Assembly: GCA_943736015.1 (NCBI GenBank)
Contig: OX031057.1
Location: 54,575,001 to 54,639,000 of the forward strand
Direction of reading: 5' to 3'
Source of the DNA: Tridacna crocea
Lineage: Eukaryota > Mollusca > Bivalvia > Cardiida > Cardiidae
Length of the DNA stretch: 64,000 bases
How positions within the stretch are numbered: the stretch's first letter is position 1; every line of letters starts with the position of its first letter. The position numbers and the translations under genes are program-made. A model generated the notes under the pieces. It was not told where the DNA came from. It saw nothing but the letters and a program-made list of their open reading frames with translations, and ran no database searches. Shown here in pieces: positions 26,301 through 31,738 of this stretch.

Positions 26301-27200
26301 AAAGAATTTGCAAATGACAAATAAAATGTAGCTTAGCTCATTACCACACGACAATATTTTAGGTTTGTGCAAATCGAAAGCATTTGTAGGTGACAAAATA
26401 AAAGTGACTGAAAATGTTTTGTGAAAGGTAGAAAACATTGTGGGAAAAGGAGAAAATGCTGGTTACCAGCATTTCCTCCTTTTCCCACAATATTTTCTAA
26501 AGGCTTCTTTCTCAGGGTCATAAAAAGTAGGGATTGTGTGGTATAAATGGGTCAAATGATGACTTCTGTCATTGATAGGATTAAAAAAGGTTACCAGCAT
26601 TTTCTCCTTTTTCTCACAAAGTTTTCAAAAGCTTTTTCCCTCAGGGTGTTTTAAACTCATGACTGTGTGGTACAGGGTTAATATATATATACATGTATTG
26701 CTGACAGCATCAATTTGAGCATATAAAACTCTGATCTTTCACATAGACCTCATGACTTGACTCTTTACCACATGAGACAATTTTTGACTCATCCAAATTG
26801 AAAGCATTTGCAGATGTCAAATCAAAAGTTGCTAAAATGAAAGTATTTGTATACATGTACATGTATAATATGACATAAAACATTTTGGGGAAAGGAGAAA
26901 ATGCTGGAGTGAAACCCTTCTCCCTCCTGGTTGTTAAACTCGGGATTGTGTGGTAAAGGTTTAACATAGTTGTATACATGCATTTACAAATCAATATCAG
27001 AAACAAGCCAACATATGGTACCTTTCGTCTGCCTTTTCATCATGCAAAGTCTGATTCCTGGTTTCCTTTTTCAGTTGCACAGCTTTCTGTGGTTCCCAGT
27101 TTCCTAATTCTGGACAATTCCCAACAACACATACAAGTTCTCCAGGGTTAGTCTGTACCCTCACGCGAAACTGTACCTCGTAAGACACTGATGACAACAT
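2178..27200 (-). CDS. GPCPD1: Glycerophosphocholine phosphodiesterase GPCPD1-like, exons 1-15, 3' end off window
   Basis: Enzyme that splits glycerophosphocholine into choline and glycerol-3-phosphate in the cytosol (established for the vertebrate family). I assembled it by splice sites and by similarity along its length: a CBM20 domain in exons 1-2, a linker region in exons 3-7, and a GDPD domain in exons 8-15 with the HRG motif (GHRGMG), the EID metal-binding motif and the KQNKYPVLFLTQ stretch. Exon joins: 27200..27022, 23868..23708, 22211..22161, 21423..21296, 19148..19086, 16923..16813, 15765..15591, 14507..14360, 12297..12243, 10962..10870, 9840..9766, 8706..8673, 7896..7769, 6842..6712, 2313..2178. 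The exons sum to 1668 bp (556 codons) and every junction keeps phase. The vertebrate protein is about 670 residues, so roughly 110 C-terminal residues lie beyond the left edge. Introns consist largely of MITEs and other repeats. The gene appears intact. Confidence 0.92.
2623..2829 (+). repeat. Hairpin MITE with collapsed hairpin
   Basis: Both TTAA ends are present but the central hairpin lost most of its returning strand: GAAAATGCTGGTT runs directly into CACAATGTTTTC. Confidence 0.8.
2830..3554. other. Intron sequence without recognised feature
   Basis: AT-rich intron 15 side sequence (between exons 14 and 15). I see no exon-like segment, RNA gene or repeat boundary here. Confidence 0.5.
3555..3897 (+). 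repeat. Tandem-core element, 5' part (AAGAGGGCCATGATGG head)
   Basis: Starts with ACAAGAGGGCCATGATGGC and continues as roughly 140-bp units with the phrases AACATTCTGACCAAGTTTC and TTTGACCTAGTGACCTAG. It is one element with the block at 5247-6205, split by the mariner-like insertion. No coding potential. Confidence 0.7.
3898..5246. mobile_element. Dead mariner-like element, 1.35 kb
   Basis: Perfect 25-bp terminal inverted repeats start at AGGGGTGTTCGAAAAGTTTC and mirror at 5220-5244. Subterminal inverted similarity extends about 190 bp inward (GATAGCTACAAC, ATACATGAAGATATACG, GGGGCACCTTGA on the left, mirrored on the right). The right flank begins TA and the left flank TG, which fits a decayed TA duplication. 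Size fits a full-length mariner, but I find no intact transposase, only scattered short frames. It interrupts a tandem-core element. Confidence 0.65.
5247..6205 (+). repeat. Tandem-core element, main array and 3' end
   Basis: About six diverged ~140-bp units (GACCCAACATGACCCATTTT, AAGATATCATCAAGGC, CTGAAAATGTGGCCTC) followed by the terminal phrase TTTGTGCTCAGGTGAGCTAA. Similar elements lie at 12556 and 17376. The head and tail phrases are the conserved ends of the family. Confidence 0.7.
6215..6345. repeat. Short interspersed repeat (GTCAGCCTGAGCAATTTGTG)
   Basis: Contains the complementary phrases CCCTCGTCAGCCTGAGC and GTCTGACAAGGGTTGACAC. A related block occurs at 23225-23345. Origin not recognised. 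Confidence 0.4.
6490..6663 (+). repeat. Hairpin MITE, internally deleted
   Basis: TTAACTCTTTACCACA start, one hairpin arm only (ACCAGCATTTTCTCCTTTTC), ending at GGTAAAGAGTTTA. A second truncated copy lies just upstream at about 6396-6488. Confidence 0.7.
6712..6842 (-). CDS. GPCPD1: GPCPD1-like exon 14
   Basis: Acceptor ATTTCAG, donor GTGAGT, ends with two bases of a split codon. Encodes HEQKYFTDLNEFVDRILL and GRRIIFSCFDPDVCIA, the strand with the FSCFDPD motif of this subfamily. Confidence 0.92.
7051..7263 (+). repeat. Hairpin MITE, well preserved
   Basis: TTAA to TTAA. Long near-perfect stem: ACATTGTGGGAAAAGGAG to CTCCTTTTCCCACAATGT around the GCTGGTTACCAGC apex. Confidence 0.9.
7475..7740 (-). 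repeat. Two degraded hairpin MITE fragments
   Basis: The first fragment (about 7475-7583) has lost its hairpin: CATTTGCAAGTATC joins directly to GGCTTCTTACC and ends GGGTTAA. The second (about 7610-7740) keeps a diverged hairpin around GGTAACAAG. Confidence 0.55.
7769..7896 (-). CDS. GPCPD1: GPCPD1-like exon 13
   Basis: Acceptor TTGTAG. Encodes QPFPTLQRCLESV and GFQIEVKFPQG, matching the PFPSL...GFNIEIK region of the vertebrate enzyme. The donor (GTTAGC) is weak, but phase and the alignment to the next exon support it. Without splicing the frame meets a stop 12 bases later. Confidence 0.82.
7935..8015 (+). repeat. Hairpin MITE remnant
   Basis: CCCTTTACCACACATCCC joined to GGTAAAGGGTTAA with most of the interior deleted. 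Confidence 0.55.
8042..8244 (-). repeat. Hairpin MITE, one hairpin arm lost
   Basis: TTAA at both ends, reverse orientation. Only the GTGGGAAAAGGAGAAAATGC arm remains before CAACAATGATTTC. Confidence 0.75.
8673..8706 (-). CDS. GPCPD1: GPCPD1-like exon 12 (34-bp microexon)
   Basis: Acceptor CTTGCAG, donor GTATGT. Encodes VWHSSDPDHEA plus one base of a split codon that completes with exon 13. It falls in the variable loop of the GDPD domain. Being so short it is supported mainly by splice sites and phase. Confidence 0.75.
8860..9040 (-). repeat. tRNA-derived SINE, reverse orientation
   Basis: Read on the minus strand it carries an A-box-like TGGTAGAGCGGCGGCC and a B-box-like GAGTTTGATACC, followed by a body shared with 16133-16305 (AAGTTCTTACAGCTTTTATAC). 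Confidence 0.65.
9030..9225 (+). repeat. Degraded hairpin MITE
   Basis: AAGCGTTTTTGAAAACCTTG begins the stem. The hairpin is eroded (ACTGGTAACCAACATG) and the end is AGGTAAAGAGCTAA. Confidence 0.6.
9316..9540 (+). repeat. Hairpin MITE copy
   Basis: TTAA to TTAA. The apex is intact, one side of the stem is shortened (GCATTTTCTTTTCCCAC). Confidence 0.85.
9766..9840 (-). CDS. GPCPD1: GPCPD1-like exon 11
   Basis: Acceptor CTTTCAG, donor GTAATA, phase 0 at both ends, 25 codons. Encodes KKDGELELLKIPLHELKLSE, matching the KKK...VELFEIPVKELTFDQL region of the vertebrate protein. Confidence 0.9.
9998..10149 (-). repeat. Hairpin MITE, 5'-truncated
   Basis: Lacks the first terminal repeat. Hairpin intact around GCTGGTTACCAGC. 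Ends GGTAATGGGTTAA. Confidence 0.75.
10370..10468. repeat. Foldback repeat fragment
   Basis: Starts GCCTGCAACACGCAG. Carries facing GATTAGACTGTACAATC and TGCACAGTCTAATCCGAGG blocks. Confidence 0.55.
10489..10719 (+). repeat. Hairpin MITE, well preserved
   Basis: TTAA to TTAA. Stem almost perfect, with one extra T beside the apex (GCATTTTTCTCC). Confidence 0.9.
10723..10850. repeat. Foldback repeat fragment
   Basis: Contains GGATTAGCCTGTGCAAGC and the tail ATGTTGCAGACCATATC. Lies against the preceding MITE and next to exon 10. Confidence 0.5.
10870..10962 (-). CDS. GPCPD1: GPCPD1-like exon 10 (GDPD metal-binding motif)
   Basis: Acceptor TTTTCAG, donor GTTGGT, 31 codons in phase 0. Encodes GADFVEIDVMLTKDKEVIV followed by FHNF. 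FVEID corresponds to the metal-binding E-x-D of GDPD enzymes and FHN to the YHD motif. The Asp of that motif is Asn here. Confidence 0.95.
11376..11610 (-). repeat. Degraded hairpin MITE
   Basis: Starts TTAACTCCTTATCAAATG. The stem is rich in A insertions and the apex is changed to GCTTCATTTCAGC. Confidence 0.65.
11751..11932. repeat. Foldback repeat copy
   Basis: GCTTGCAGCACTTGAAAATG, then GTGTCATCTCAGATCAGTC and an opposing TTGATTAGTCTGCGCAGAC block. Confidence 0.55.
11945..12148 (-). repeat. Hairpin MITE copy
   Basis: Reverse copy with altered apex (AGTGGTTACCACCA), in which the stem change is again matched on both strands. Ends GGTAAGGGTTAA. Confidence 0.75.
12243..12297 (-). CDS. GPCPD1: GPCPD1-like exon 9
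   Basis: Acceptor TTTACAG, donor GTAAGT. Encodes LASVPENTVQSLKDAASH. PENT is the Glu-Asn pair that follows the HRG motif in GDPD enzymes. Confidence 0.93.
12310..12538 (-). repeat. Hairpin MITE, well preserved
   Basis: Complete reverse copy, 5' end TTCA instead of TTAA, 3' end GGGTTAA. It begins 12 bp upstream of exon 9, immediately beyond the exon 9 acceptor. Confidence 0.88.
12556..13157 (+). repeat. Tandem-core element
   Basis: Head CAAGAAGGCAATGATGGCCC, about four ~140-bp units, tail TCGGGTGAGCTAAAAA. Same family as 3555-6205. Confidence 0.65.
13392..13620 (+). repeat. Hairpin MITE copy
   Basis: TTAA to TTAA. Stem mismatches ATCATTGCAGG and GGTAAACAGC. Confidence 0.88.
13802..14030 (+). 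repeat. Hairpin MITE copy
   Basis: TTAA to TTAA. The apex right arm is GTTACCAGTG, otherwise a strong stem. Followed within 24 bp by the next copy in the opposite orientation. Confidence 0.9.
14054..14277 (-). repeat. Hairpin MITE copy
   Basis: TTAA to TTAA. It faces the copy at 13802-14030, so the pair can also form a larger inverted-repeat structure. Confidence 0.88.
14360..14507 (-). CDS. GPCPD1: GPCPD1-like exon 8 (GDPD catalytic HRG)
   Basis: Acceptor TTTATAG, donor GTGAGT. Encodes DYLLIKPLLGKRFGMEVSY, NYWKAARKPLDIGHRGMG. HRG contains the catalytic His and Arg that open every GDPD domain. Confidence 0.95.
14540..15175 (+). repeat. Diverged tandem repeat, ~165-bp unit
   Basis: Three to four units with the phrases CACTAGATAAAGCTACATGC, AAATTTGGTAG, GCCTTATGGCCAGGTAC and TAAGCCCATGTAAAACTT. 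A second array of the same family is at 28640-29470. Confidence 0.7.
15591..15765 (-). CDS. GPCPD1: GPCPD1-like exon 7
   Basis: Acceptor GCATAG, donor GTGAGT, ends with one base of a split codon. Encodes GFQLDIYHNENSGDD, HIGYSFILPVDMEQSQGS and PLGEIK, corresponding to the segment between CBM20 and GDPD. Confidence 0.9.
15776..15847 (+). repeat. Short tandem duplication
   Basis: ATGCAACATGAAAAATATTT with following AAGTTAATGGACAATGTGAT occurs twice, period 38 bp, just upstream of the exon 7 acceptor. Confidence 0.8.
15970..16055 (-). repeat. Hairpin MITE fragment
   Basis: Only the central hairpin remains (GAGGAGAAAATGCTGGTTAC and its partner). Confidence 0.6.
16133..16305 (-). repeat. tRNA-derived SINE, reverse orientation
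   Basis: Similar to 8860-9040 over its body (GAGAAACAAGTTCTTGCAAG, GAGGGCCAGTGAACAGTACC). B-box-like GAGTTTGATATTC on the minus strand. Confidence 0.6.
16421..16656 (+). repeat. Hairpin MITE copy
   Basis: TTAA to TTAA. Stem carries ATGGTGGGAAAAGGATAAAA against the intact partner strand. Confidence 0.88.
16813..16923 (-). CDS. GPCPD1: GPCPD1-like exon 6
   Basis: Acceptor CCTACAG, donor GTGAGT, 37 codons in phase 0. Encodes KQMPQGEYGALYTPNSYMCF and VQTTDPEHT, matching the CGYG...YSIQTMEPDN segment of the vertebrate protein. Confidence 0.9.
17048..17270 (-). repeat. Hairpin MITE copy
   Basis: TTAA to TTAA. The right stem has decayed to CTTCTTTTAAAACAATG. Confidence 0.85.
17376..18708 (+). repeat. 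Tandem-core element, long array
   Basis: Head ACAAGAGGGCCGTGATGGG, then about nine ~140-bp units. The tail phrase is missing: the array ends at TGTTTGTTTTCAAGGATTG, where SINE-related sequence begins. Confidence 0.7.
18745..18912 (+). repeat. SINE tail
   Basis: GTGGGAAAGCAACCAGTAGC, AAAGAATATTG and GTGAAAGAAACCCCAGGAAA match the body of the SINE at 27676-27930. The tRNA-like head is absent. Confidence 0.6.
19086..19148 (-). CDS. GPCPD1: GPCPD1-like exon 5
   Basis: Acceptor TTATAG, donor GTAGGT, 21 codons in phase 0: acidic EDEEDNGPTVVPAP then CAVVTVS. It aligns with the acidic EEDDDD-SPTV stretch of the vertebrate protein. Confidence 0.87.
19188..19416 (+). repeat. Hairpin MITE copy
   Basis: 5' end TCAA, 3' end TTAA. 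Apex GCTGATAAACAGC. Confidence 0.85.
20005..20233 (+). repeat. Hairpin MITE copy
   Basis: Ends decayed (TTTA and CTAA). Stem near perfect except AATAATGGTAACC. A deleted relative lies just upstream at about 19870-20004. Confidence 0.83.
20446..20612 (+). repeat. Hairpin MITE lacking left hairpin arm
   Basis: CACTTTACCACACAATCCCA, then directly AACCAGCATTTTCTCC. The left strand of the stem is deleted precisely up to the apex. Confidence 0.7.
20634..20884 (+). repeat. Hairpin MITE, CGTAACG apex subfamily
   Basis: TTAA to TTAA. Apex ATTGCTCGTAACGAGCAAT with a perfect 23-bp palindrome. A short tandem repeat of GTCTGCAGTACAA lies upstream of the stem, as in the copy at 214. Confidence 0.9.
21072..21274 (-). 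repeat. Degraded hairpin MITE
   Basis: The hairpin is heavily eroded (GAACGAAATTTACCAAATTT), while the outer arms and the GGTAAAGGGTTAA end are clear. Confidence 0.65.
21296..21423 (-). CDS. GPCPD1: GPCPD1-like exon 4
   Basis: Acceptor TCTAGAG, donor GTAAGT, 128 bp. Encodes WLIDQSHICINLHKNPIKMF and YSVKCTAIDQRYAH, matching GWLTCQTEIRLRL of the vertebrate protein. The upstream alternative AG would create an immediate stop. Confidence 0.9.
21710..21800 (+). repeat. Hairpin MITE, 3'-truncated
   Basis: CCTTTACCACACAATCC through AACATTGTAGGGAAAGTAGA, then unrelated sequence. Confidence 0.6.
21850..22078 (-). repeat. Hairpin MITE copy
   Basis: Reverse copy, 3' end TTAA, strong stem around GCTGGTTACCAGC. 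Confidence 0.85.
22161..22211 (-). CDS. GPCPD1: GPCPD1-like exon 3 with GC donor
   Basis: 51 bp. Acceptor TTTCAG. Encodes AAKGQSGIDIAQFGNY, matching the DDGQFGIHNG motif. The downstream intron starts GCAAGT, a GC-AG intron with an otherwise strong donor. Confidence 0.88.
22532..22760 (+). repeat. Hairpin MITE, well preserved
   Basis: TTAA to TTAA with a near-perfect stem. A half-copy (about 22425-22515) precedes it. Confidence 0.9.
22905..23137 (+). repeat. Hairpin MITE copy
   Basis: Strong stem around GCTGGTAACCAGC. 3' end GGTAAAGAGTTAA. Confidence 0.87.
23225..23345. repeat. Short interspersed repeat
   Basis: CCCAGGTCTGCCTGAGCAGTC and GATCAGGCTGACCTGGG are inverted. Related to 6215-6345. 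Confidence 0.45.
23435..23662 (-). repeat. Hairpin MITE copy
   Basis: Reverse copy with apex GCTGGTCACCACAA. 3' end TTAA. It lies 45 bp from the exon 2 donor. Confidence 0.83.
23708..23868 (-). CDS. GPCPD1: GPCPD1-like exon 2 (CBM20 C-terminal half)
   Basis: Acceptor TTTCAG, donor GTATTT. Encodes WSKTVVFSGSAVKNYRYFVG and IVTKWETNIRPRVFSV. YRYF and KWET are conserved in this subfamily's starch-binding-like domain. Confidence 0.95.
23947..24173 (+). repeat. Hairpin MITE copy
   Basis: Apex GCTGGTCACCAGC. The T/A to C/G-type change at the very tip is unpaired loop. 3' end TTAA. Confidence 0.83.
24222..24556. repeat. Rearranged hairpin MITE pair
   Basis: Outer arm (GTTTAAACTCCTGACTAAATG) followed by diverged stem segments AAAACATTGTTG and CCCACATTGTTC and a TTAAGAGTTAA end. 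Probably two partial copies fused. Confidence 0.5.
24884..25112 (-). repeat. Hairpin MITE copy
   Basis: TTAA to TTAA. Apex GCTGTTTACCAGC has one mismatch. Confidence 0.88.
25186..25411 (-). repeat. Hairpin MITE copy
   Basis: TTAA to TTAA, same orientation as the preceding copy 74 bp away. Stem diverged on the left (GTGGATAAAGGAGAAGATG). Confidence 0.87.
26027..26261 (+). repeat. Hairpin MITE copy
   Basis: TTAA to TTAA. Apex GCTGGTGACCAGC. A short insertion (CATGTATTCGCAG) follows the right stem. Confidence 0.88.
26333..26555 (-). repeat. Hairpin MITE copy
   Basis: Ends decayed, hairpin nearly perfect. A half copy (26581-26684) and another reverse copy (26755-26964) follow. Confidence 0.82.
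26581..26684 (-). repeat. Hairpin MITE, right half only
   Basis: GGTTACCAGCATTTTCTCC to GGTACAGGGTTAA. Confidence 0.7.
26755..26964 (-). repeat. Hairpin MITE, right stem lost
   Basis: Outer arms recognisable (CTCTTTACCACATGAGAC, GGTAAAGGTTTAA). Only GGGGAAAGGAGAAAATGCTG remains of the hairpin. Confidence 0.65.
27022..27200 (-). CDS. GPCPD1: GPCPD1-like exon 1 with start codon (CBM20)
   Basis: ATG at 27200, donor GTACCA. Encodes VQFRVRVQTNPGELVCVVGN then CPELGNWEPQKAVQL, the typical start of a CBM20 fold. This start gives the same short leader before the domain as in the vertebrate protein. No other upstream exon is evident. Confidence 0.93.
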
Positions 27201-27675
27201 ATTTTCTCTGTCTGTCTTTCCGTCTATACAGATCGTAATAAAATAATGTGATTGAGAATGAAATTTAGTCTTTTTTGCACAGTTTGATTCAAATTAGCTG
27301 TCATACCTTCCTCCGTTTTGACCGTTGAACGGCAATCTCAAGGCCTTGGTCATGCATGACTGTCCTGTTGGTAGTAAATAACTAAATATGAATACTCGAG
27401 ATTTGTTTAACTTTATGCAAAACAGTCTTGTGTTTTATTGAGCCTTGGAAAGACTTTGAAAACACCTGAAAAAAAAAAAGAGAAAATGCCTGGTAGAACT
27501 ATTACTTTGTTTACCTTCAATGTTTTCTATGGTACCCTTTACAAAATGTAGTCTATTATATGAAACATGTTATACACGTACTTCATCTTCAAATGCATTT
27601 ATAATGAATAATACATGTACCATGCTTTTGTTTTCTAACTCTTTACCACATAGTGCCAAGTCTACATCTAAAGTC

Positions 27676-27930
27676 AAGTAGCTCAGTTGGTAGAGTATGT
27701 ACTGGATTTGAGAACACAGGTTGCCGGTTTGATCCCTAGCTTGGTCAATTTCTGAGAATTTATGATAGCATCCTCCTCTCTCACTGCTGAACACTGTTCT
27801 GACAATATGCAGTTACGTGGGAAAGCAGCCACTGGCTTTGAAAGAATATTGCAAGGAGTGCTAGTAAAAGAAACTCTAGGAAAACATTGATAGGCCACCA
27901 TAATATTACTGAAAAAATGTTGAAAAAGGC
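27676..27930 (+). repeat. tRNA-derived SINE with head
   Basis: A box TAGCTCAGTTGGTAGAG and B box GGTTTGATCCC spaced as in a tRNA, then a body ending GAATATTGCAAGGAGTGCTA and GTTGAAAAAGG. No tRNA acceptor stem can be drawn, so this is a SINE and not a gene. Confidence 0.7.
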
Positions 27931-27953
27931 ATTAAACACTACAAAATCAATTA

Positions 27954-28159
27954 AACTCGAGCTTTCGCAACCATGAAAGAGAAGGCTTCTGAAAACATAG
28001 TGGGATAGGAGAAAATAGTAACCAGCATTTTCTCCTTTTCCTAAAATGGTTTCTATCCTACCAAACAAACTTGGTCATTTGTGCGGCATTTAAACCTTTG
28101 TCTGCAAAATGCTTTCACTTTGGATAAGTTAAATATTCTATTGTTTGGTGAGGAACTAA
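27954..28159 (+). repeat. Degraded hairpin MITE
   Basis: GAGAAGGCTTCTGAAAACAT, reduced hairpin (AAAATAGTAACCAGCATTTT), GTTTGGTGAGGAACTAA end. The start of another copy lies at 28266-28330. Confidence 0.65.
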
Positions 28160-28225
28160 TAAAGCAGTAAGCCATTAACTTAAAATAAATTCACTTGGTT
28201 GATAGATATATTCCATGAAAAAAAC

Positions 28226-28262
28226 AAGAGGGCCATGATGGCCCTGTATCGCTCCACTGGCT
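28226..28262 (+). repeat. Tandem-core element, head only
   Basis: ACAAGAGGGCCATGATGGCC, then interrupted by the next MITE copy. Confidence 0.55.
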
Positions 28263-28639
28263 TTTTAACCCTTTACCACACAAATTCACGTGTTCATGAC
28301 CCTGAAAAAGAGGGCCTTCAAAAACAATGAACACTGTCAGGCAGTACAAGCAGGTTAATTCATTAGCATGAAAGGTAAAATCCTTGGAAAAATAAGCTGA
28401 ATGATAGAAACCTTCCTCTGAATTTATTATTCACCTCATGTGAGCATATTAACATCAAAATGAATCACACTTGAAAACAGAATATTTTCTATCAAAAAAA
28501 CTTAATGTCTAGCACCAATCATGTATCAATATAGGCTGATAATCAAGGGAGGTAAATAGTACCAAAATAGTACCAAACTTTATCTTTCATGAAGAGTTAT
28601 TTCCCTTGATTAATGTTTACATTGAAGTGACTATATTTT

Positions 28640-29470
28640 GAAGCCCATGTTAAACTTGTGATCCCTGGATGGAGCCAATTTTGACCCCAGACCTACAATA
28701 TGAAACTAGAATGTGTGGCTATAAACACGAAGATTTTTTAATCTTGCCCAATAAAAAGCCCTGTAAAACAAGTTTGCTCAATAAAAGGCCCTGTAAAATA
28801 TGTGACCCATGAGACAGGTTTATAAAGCCAATGTAAAACTTGTGACCCCTGGGGTGGGGTCAAACTTGATCCCCCAAAGTTAAAAATTTTGGCCTTCTTG
28901 GTAGAGGCCCATTAGATAAAGCTACATGCAAAATTTGGTAGCCCTAGGCCTTATGGCTATGTACAAGTAGATTATTAAAGTTTCCCTACATAAGCCCATG
29001 TAAAACTTGCGACCCCCTGTGACAGGGCTAAATTTGACCCAAGGGCTATAATTTGGGCACCCTTGGTAGAGACCCCCTAGATAAATCTACATGCAAAATT
29101 TGATAGCCCTAGCCCTTATAGCTAGGTGCGAGAAGATTTTGAAAATTTTCCCTATATAAGCCCATGTAAAATTTGTTAAACCCCCCCCCCCCTGGCGGGG
29201 CCAAATGTGACCCCTGGGCTATAAGTTAGACACCCTTGGTAGACGTCCACTAGATAAAGCTACATGCCAAATTTAGTAGCCCTAGGCCTTATGGCTAGGT
29301 GGAAGAAGAATTTTAAAGTTCTCCCTATCTAAGCCCATGTAAAACTTGTTACCCCCGGGGCGGGGCCAATTTTGACCCCAGGGCTGTAATTTAGACACTC
29401 TTGGTAGAGGTCCACTAGATAAAACAACATCCCAAATTTGGTAGCCCTAGGCCCTATGCCCAGTCATACC
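28640..29470 (+). repeat. Tandem repeat, ~165-bp unit
   Basis: Five or so units related to 14540-15175, with internal runs such as CCCCCCCCCCCC (29179) and phrases GCCCTAGGCCTTATGGC, AAGCCCATGTAAAACTTG. Confidence 0.7.
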
Positions 29471-30221
29471 TTTCCAATTTTAAGTCCCAAAATCCGTCAC
29501 AAAGCACAAAAACTTAAAAAAACAGTAGCATAATTATCAAATGGATGGATGGGTGTTGTTTGGAAAGAGTATATATTCATTAATTAAGGATATGGTAGTA
29601 GAATGTTAATTACCCTTTACTCTCCTGAAGCCACCTAAATATGCCGGTAAACACCATTGATAATACCTCATCTGCCCTAGCTAGCATTCATTTTGCCGAA
29701 AACCACTTTTATACACCAATAAACATCATCCATCGATAAAACATCTAGTTTTAGTGATCCTATCTCAGAAAAAAATCTTTATTCCAAGTCCACTGAACTG
29801 ATGAAAACACCTAAATGTGTCGAAAATGACTGGAAAGGGTGAAGTGTTGTTGTGTATGTTTGTGAGAGAGTTTGAGGATCTTTCCTAAGTCTACCATATT
29901 TCAGATATATAAAAGATAATTTAAAGCTTTTATCGACTAGTTACTAGGTTCAAATCCTTTTGACATGCTTTATAGCACTGTCGACTTACGCCTAAACACA
30001 CCTTACGCCGAAAACTTGCATCCACTTTAACTTGGGTCGTCTAGTGACTCTATCACTTGTATACTCTTTAAAACCTCAAAACAGCCCAAACAACCTTCCC
30101 GCATGACCCAAGTTTCTTTTGCAAATTGTGGGTGTTTTCCAGCGTTTTCCAGCATTTTTTGGCGTTTTCAAGCATTTTTTTGTCATTTGGTGGTTTTTGG
30201 TCTTTCTAGGAACCTGATCTA
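29471..30221. other. No recognised feature
   Basis: Contains only a short run of GCGTTTTCCAGC-like words at 30130-30175. No exon, RNA gene or element boundary seen. Confidence 0.5.
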
Positions 30222-30230
30222 CTGAACTGT

Positions 30231-30336
30231 TACCTTAAGTCTGAAGGTATCTGCTCTGATTCTATTTTTGTTACTGGTCTTCTGCAAAGACCAGTCACAA
30301 AAACAGCATCGGAGCAGTCCCTTCAGACTGAAGGTA
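30231..30336. mobile_element. 106-bp foldback MITE with 9-bp TSD
   Basis: TACCTTAAGTCTGAAGG at the start pairs with CCTTCAGACTGAAGGTA at the end, with almost no spacer. Flanked by the direct repeat CTGAACTGT (30222-30230 and 30337-30345). The ends match the larger element at 30802-31590, and the 9-bp duplication suggests a Mutator-like family. Confidence 0.85.
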
Positions 30337-30345
30337 CTGAACTGT

Positions 30346-30475
30346 TTGCCACACAATTCAGTTTTAATGACTCTGAAGTCTTTGAAAACAAAGTTAGAAA
30401 TGTAGAAAATAGAGTTGTAGGTAGCATTTAGTCATTTTTCTACAATGTTACCTACCTTATCAAAGAGAAAATACA
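30346..30475 (+). repeat. Degraded hairpin MITE
   Basis: TTGCCACACAATTCAG, GAAAACAAAGTTAG and TTTTCTACAATGTTACC keep the order of the family. The right end is cut by LINE sequence. Confidence 0.5.
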
Positions 30476-31738
30476 TTATTTGTCCTAAATCATCTAAGAC
30501 ATCTACCATACAGTGAAAGACTTAAACAACTTGGATTACCAACGTTGGAATATCGTAGAATTCGTGCTGATATGCTACAAACCTTTAAGATACTGAACAA
30601 ATACGATACCACTTCAAAACCAAATCTACTAAAAAGAAACATTTCTACTCGCACCAGAGGAAATGACCTAAAACTCTTTAAAAGTTATACTAGAACCGAA
30701 ACAAGAAAAAATTCATTCACTAATCGTGTTGTTGATACTTGGAACACTTTGCCAAATGAAATTATGAAATCCCCGAGTATAAATGCCTTCAAGAGTAGGT
30801 TTACCTTCAGTCTGAAGGTGTCTGCTCCGATGCTATTTTTGTGACTGGTCTTCGCTAACACCTTCAGTCCAGCCATTCATTGAACCCGTATGGAAAAAAT
30901 ATGATTTTACCCGCATCTTTTCGAACGTCTCAATTCGACAAAAATTCCAATGACAGCTAATAAAATGGGTATGGATTGTTAGATAAATGATTAATCTTTA
31001 AGAGCACACAAAATATGCTGCAAAATACTAATTAAATCAATGGGAATTTACCTTTTTCCCAACGTAAATAAATCCAGCATAATTTGTAAACAACTAACAC
31101 GGCGACTTCCGTTAGTCAGGCATGCGCACTCAACGGAATTTGAAATTTGTACAGTCTGGTTCCCTAACCCTATACAGCCAAGTTCGATCAAGGTGCGTTT
31201 ATTTACAGCAAAATTCGCAACTAAACCATCCTGTAGCGTGTCAGAGATACTGCGATTTCTGCCGAGACATGCGCATTGAAAAGATCACCATGTTTTGATT
31301 TCTGGTGAAGTAGGTCAACGATTATTTACGTTGAAAAGTACAGATTTGCACAAAGGTAAGAGTTGGATATTAACTAACATCAGTTTTTTTGTAAAGATTA
31401 ATCATTTATCTAACAATCCATGCCCATTTTAGTAGTTGTCATTTGAAATTCTGTCGCATAGAGCCGTTCGAAAAGATGCGGGTAAAATCGTATATTTTCC
31501 AGAAGCCTTGAATGAATGGCTGGACTGAAGGTGTTAGCGAAGACCAGTCACAAAAATAGCATCGGAGCAGACACCTTCAGACTGAAGGTAGAGTAGGTTA
31601 AATAAACACTGGCGCCATCACTCCCACAAGTTTACTGCAGAATGCTACACTAATGAAGTGAGACGAACACAAACAGACGGGCCCACAGAAGCCGTAGGCT
31701 TTCATATGGCCTACATACAGTAAGTTACAGTAAGTTAC
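30476..31738 (+). pseudogene. LINE reverse-transcriptase C-terminal tail, interrupted
   Basis: Frame from about 30483 encodes the end of a CR1/L2-like ORF2: LPYSERLKQLGLPTLEYRR, TRGNDLKLF, NRVVDTWNTLPNEI, NAFKSR. The frame resumes at 31600 after the 789-bp insertion (RLNKHWRHHSHK) and stops near 31718. A duplicated GTAAGTTACA follows, which looks like a tandem 3' terminus of this LINE group. The copy is 5'-truncated to about 0.45 kb of its own sequence. Confidence 0.75.
30802..31590. mobile_element. 789-bp long-TIR MITE with 9-bp TSD
   Basis: About 200-bp terminal inverted repeats, both beginning TACCTTCAGTCTGAAGGTG. Exact 9-bp target duplication GAGTAGGTT at 30793-30801 and 31591-31599. No transposase. 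The core holds a short unspecific frame only. Inserted in the LINE tail, whose frame is continuous across the duplication. Mutator-like by TSD length and TIR length (inference). Confidence 0.9.

Noticed and set aside
27676..27750. tRNA gene
   Set aside because: A and B boxes are present but no acceptor stem or cloverleaf can be formed, and the sequence continues into a SINE body shared with another locus.
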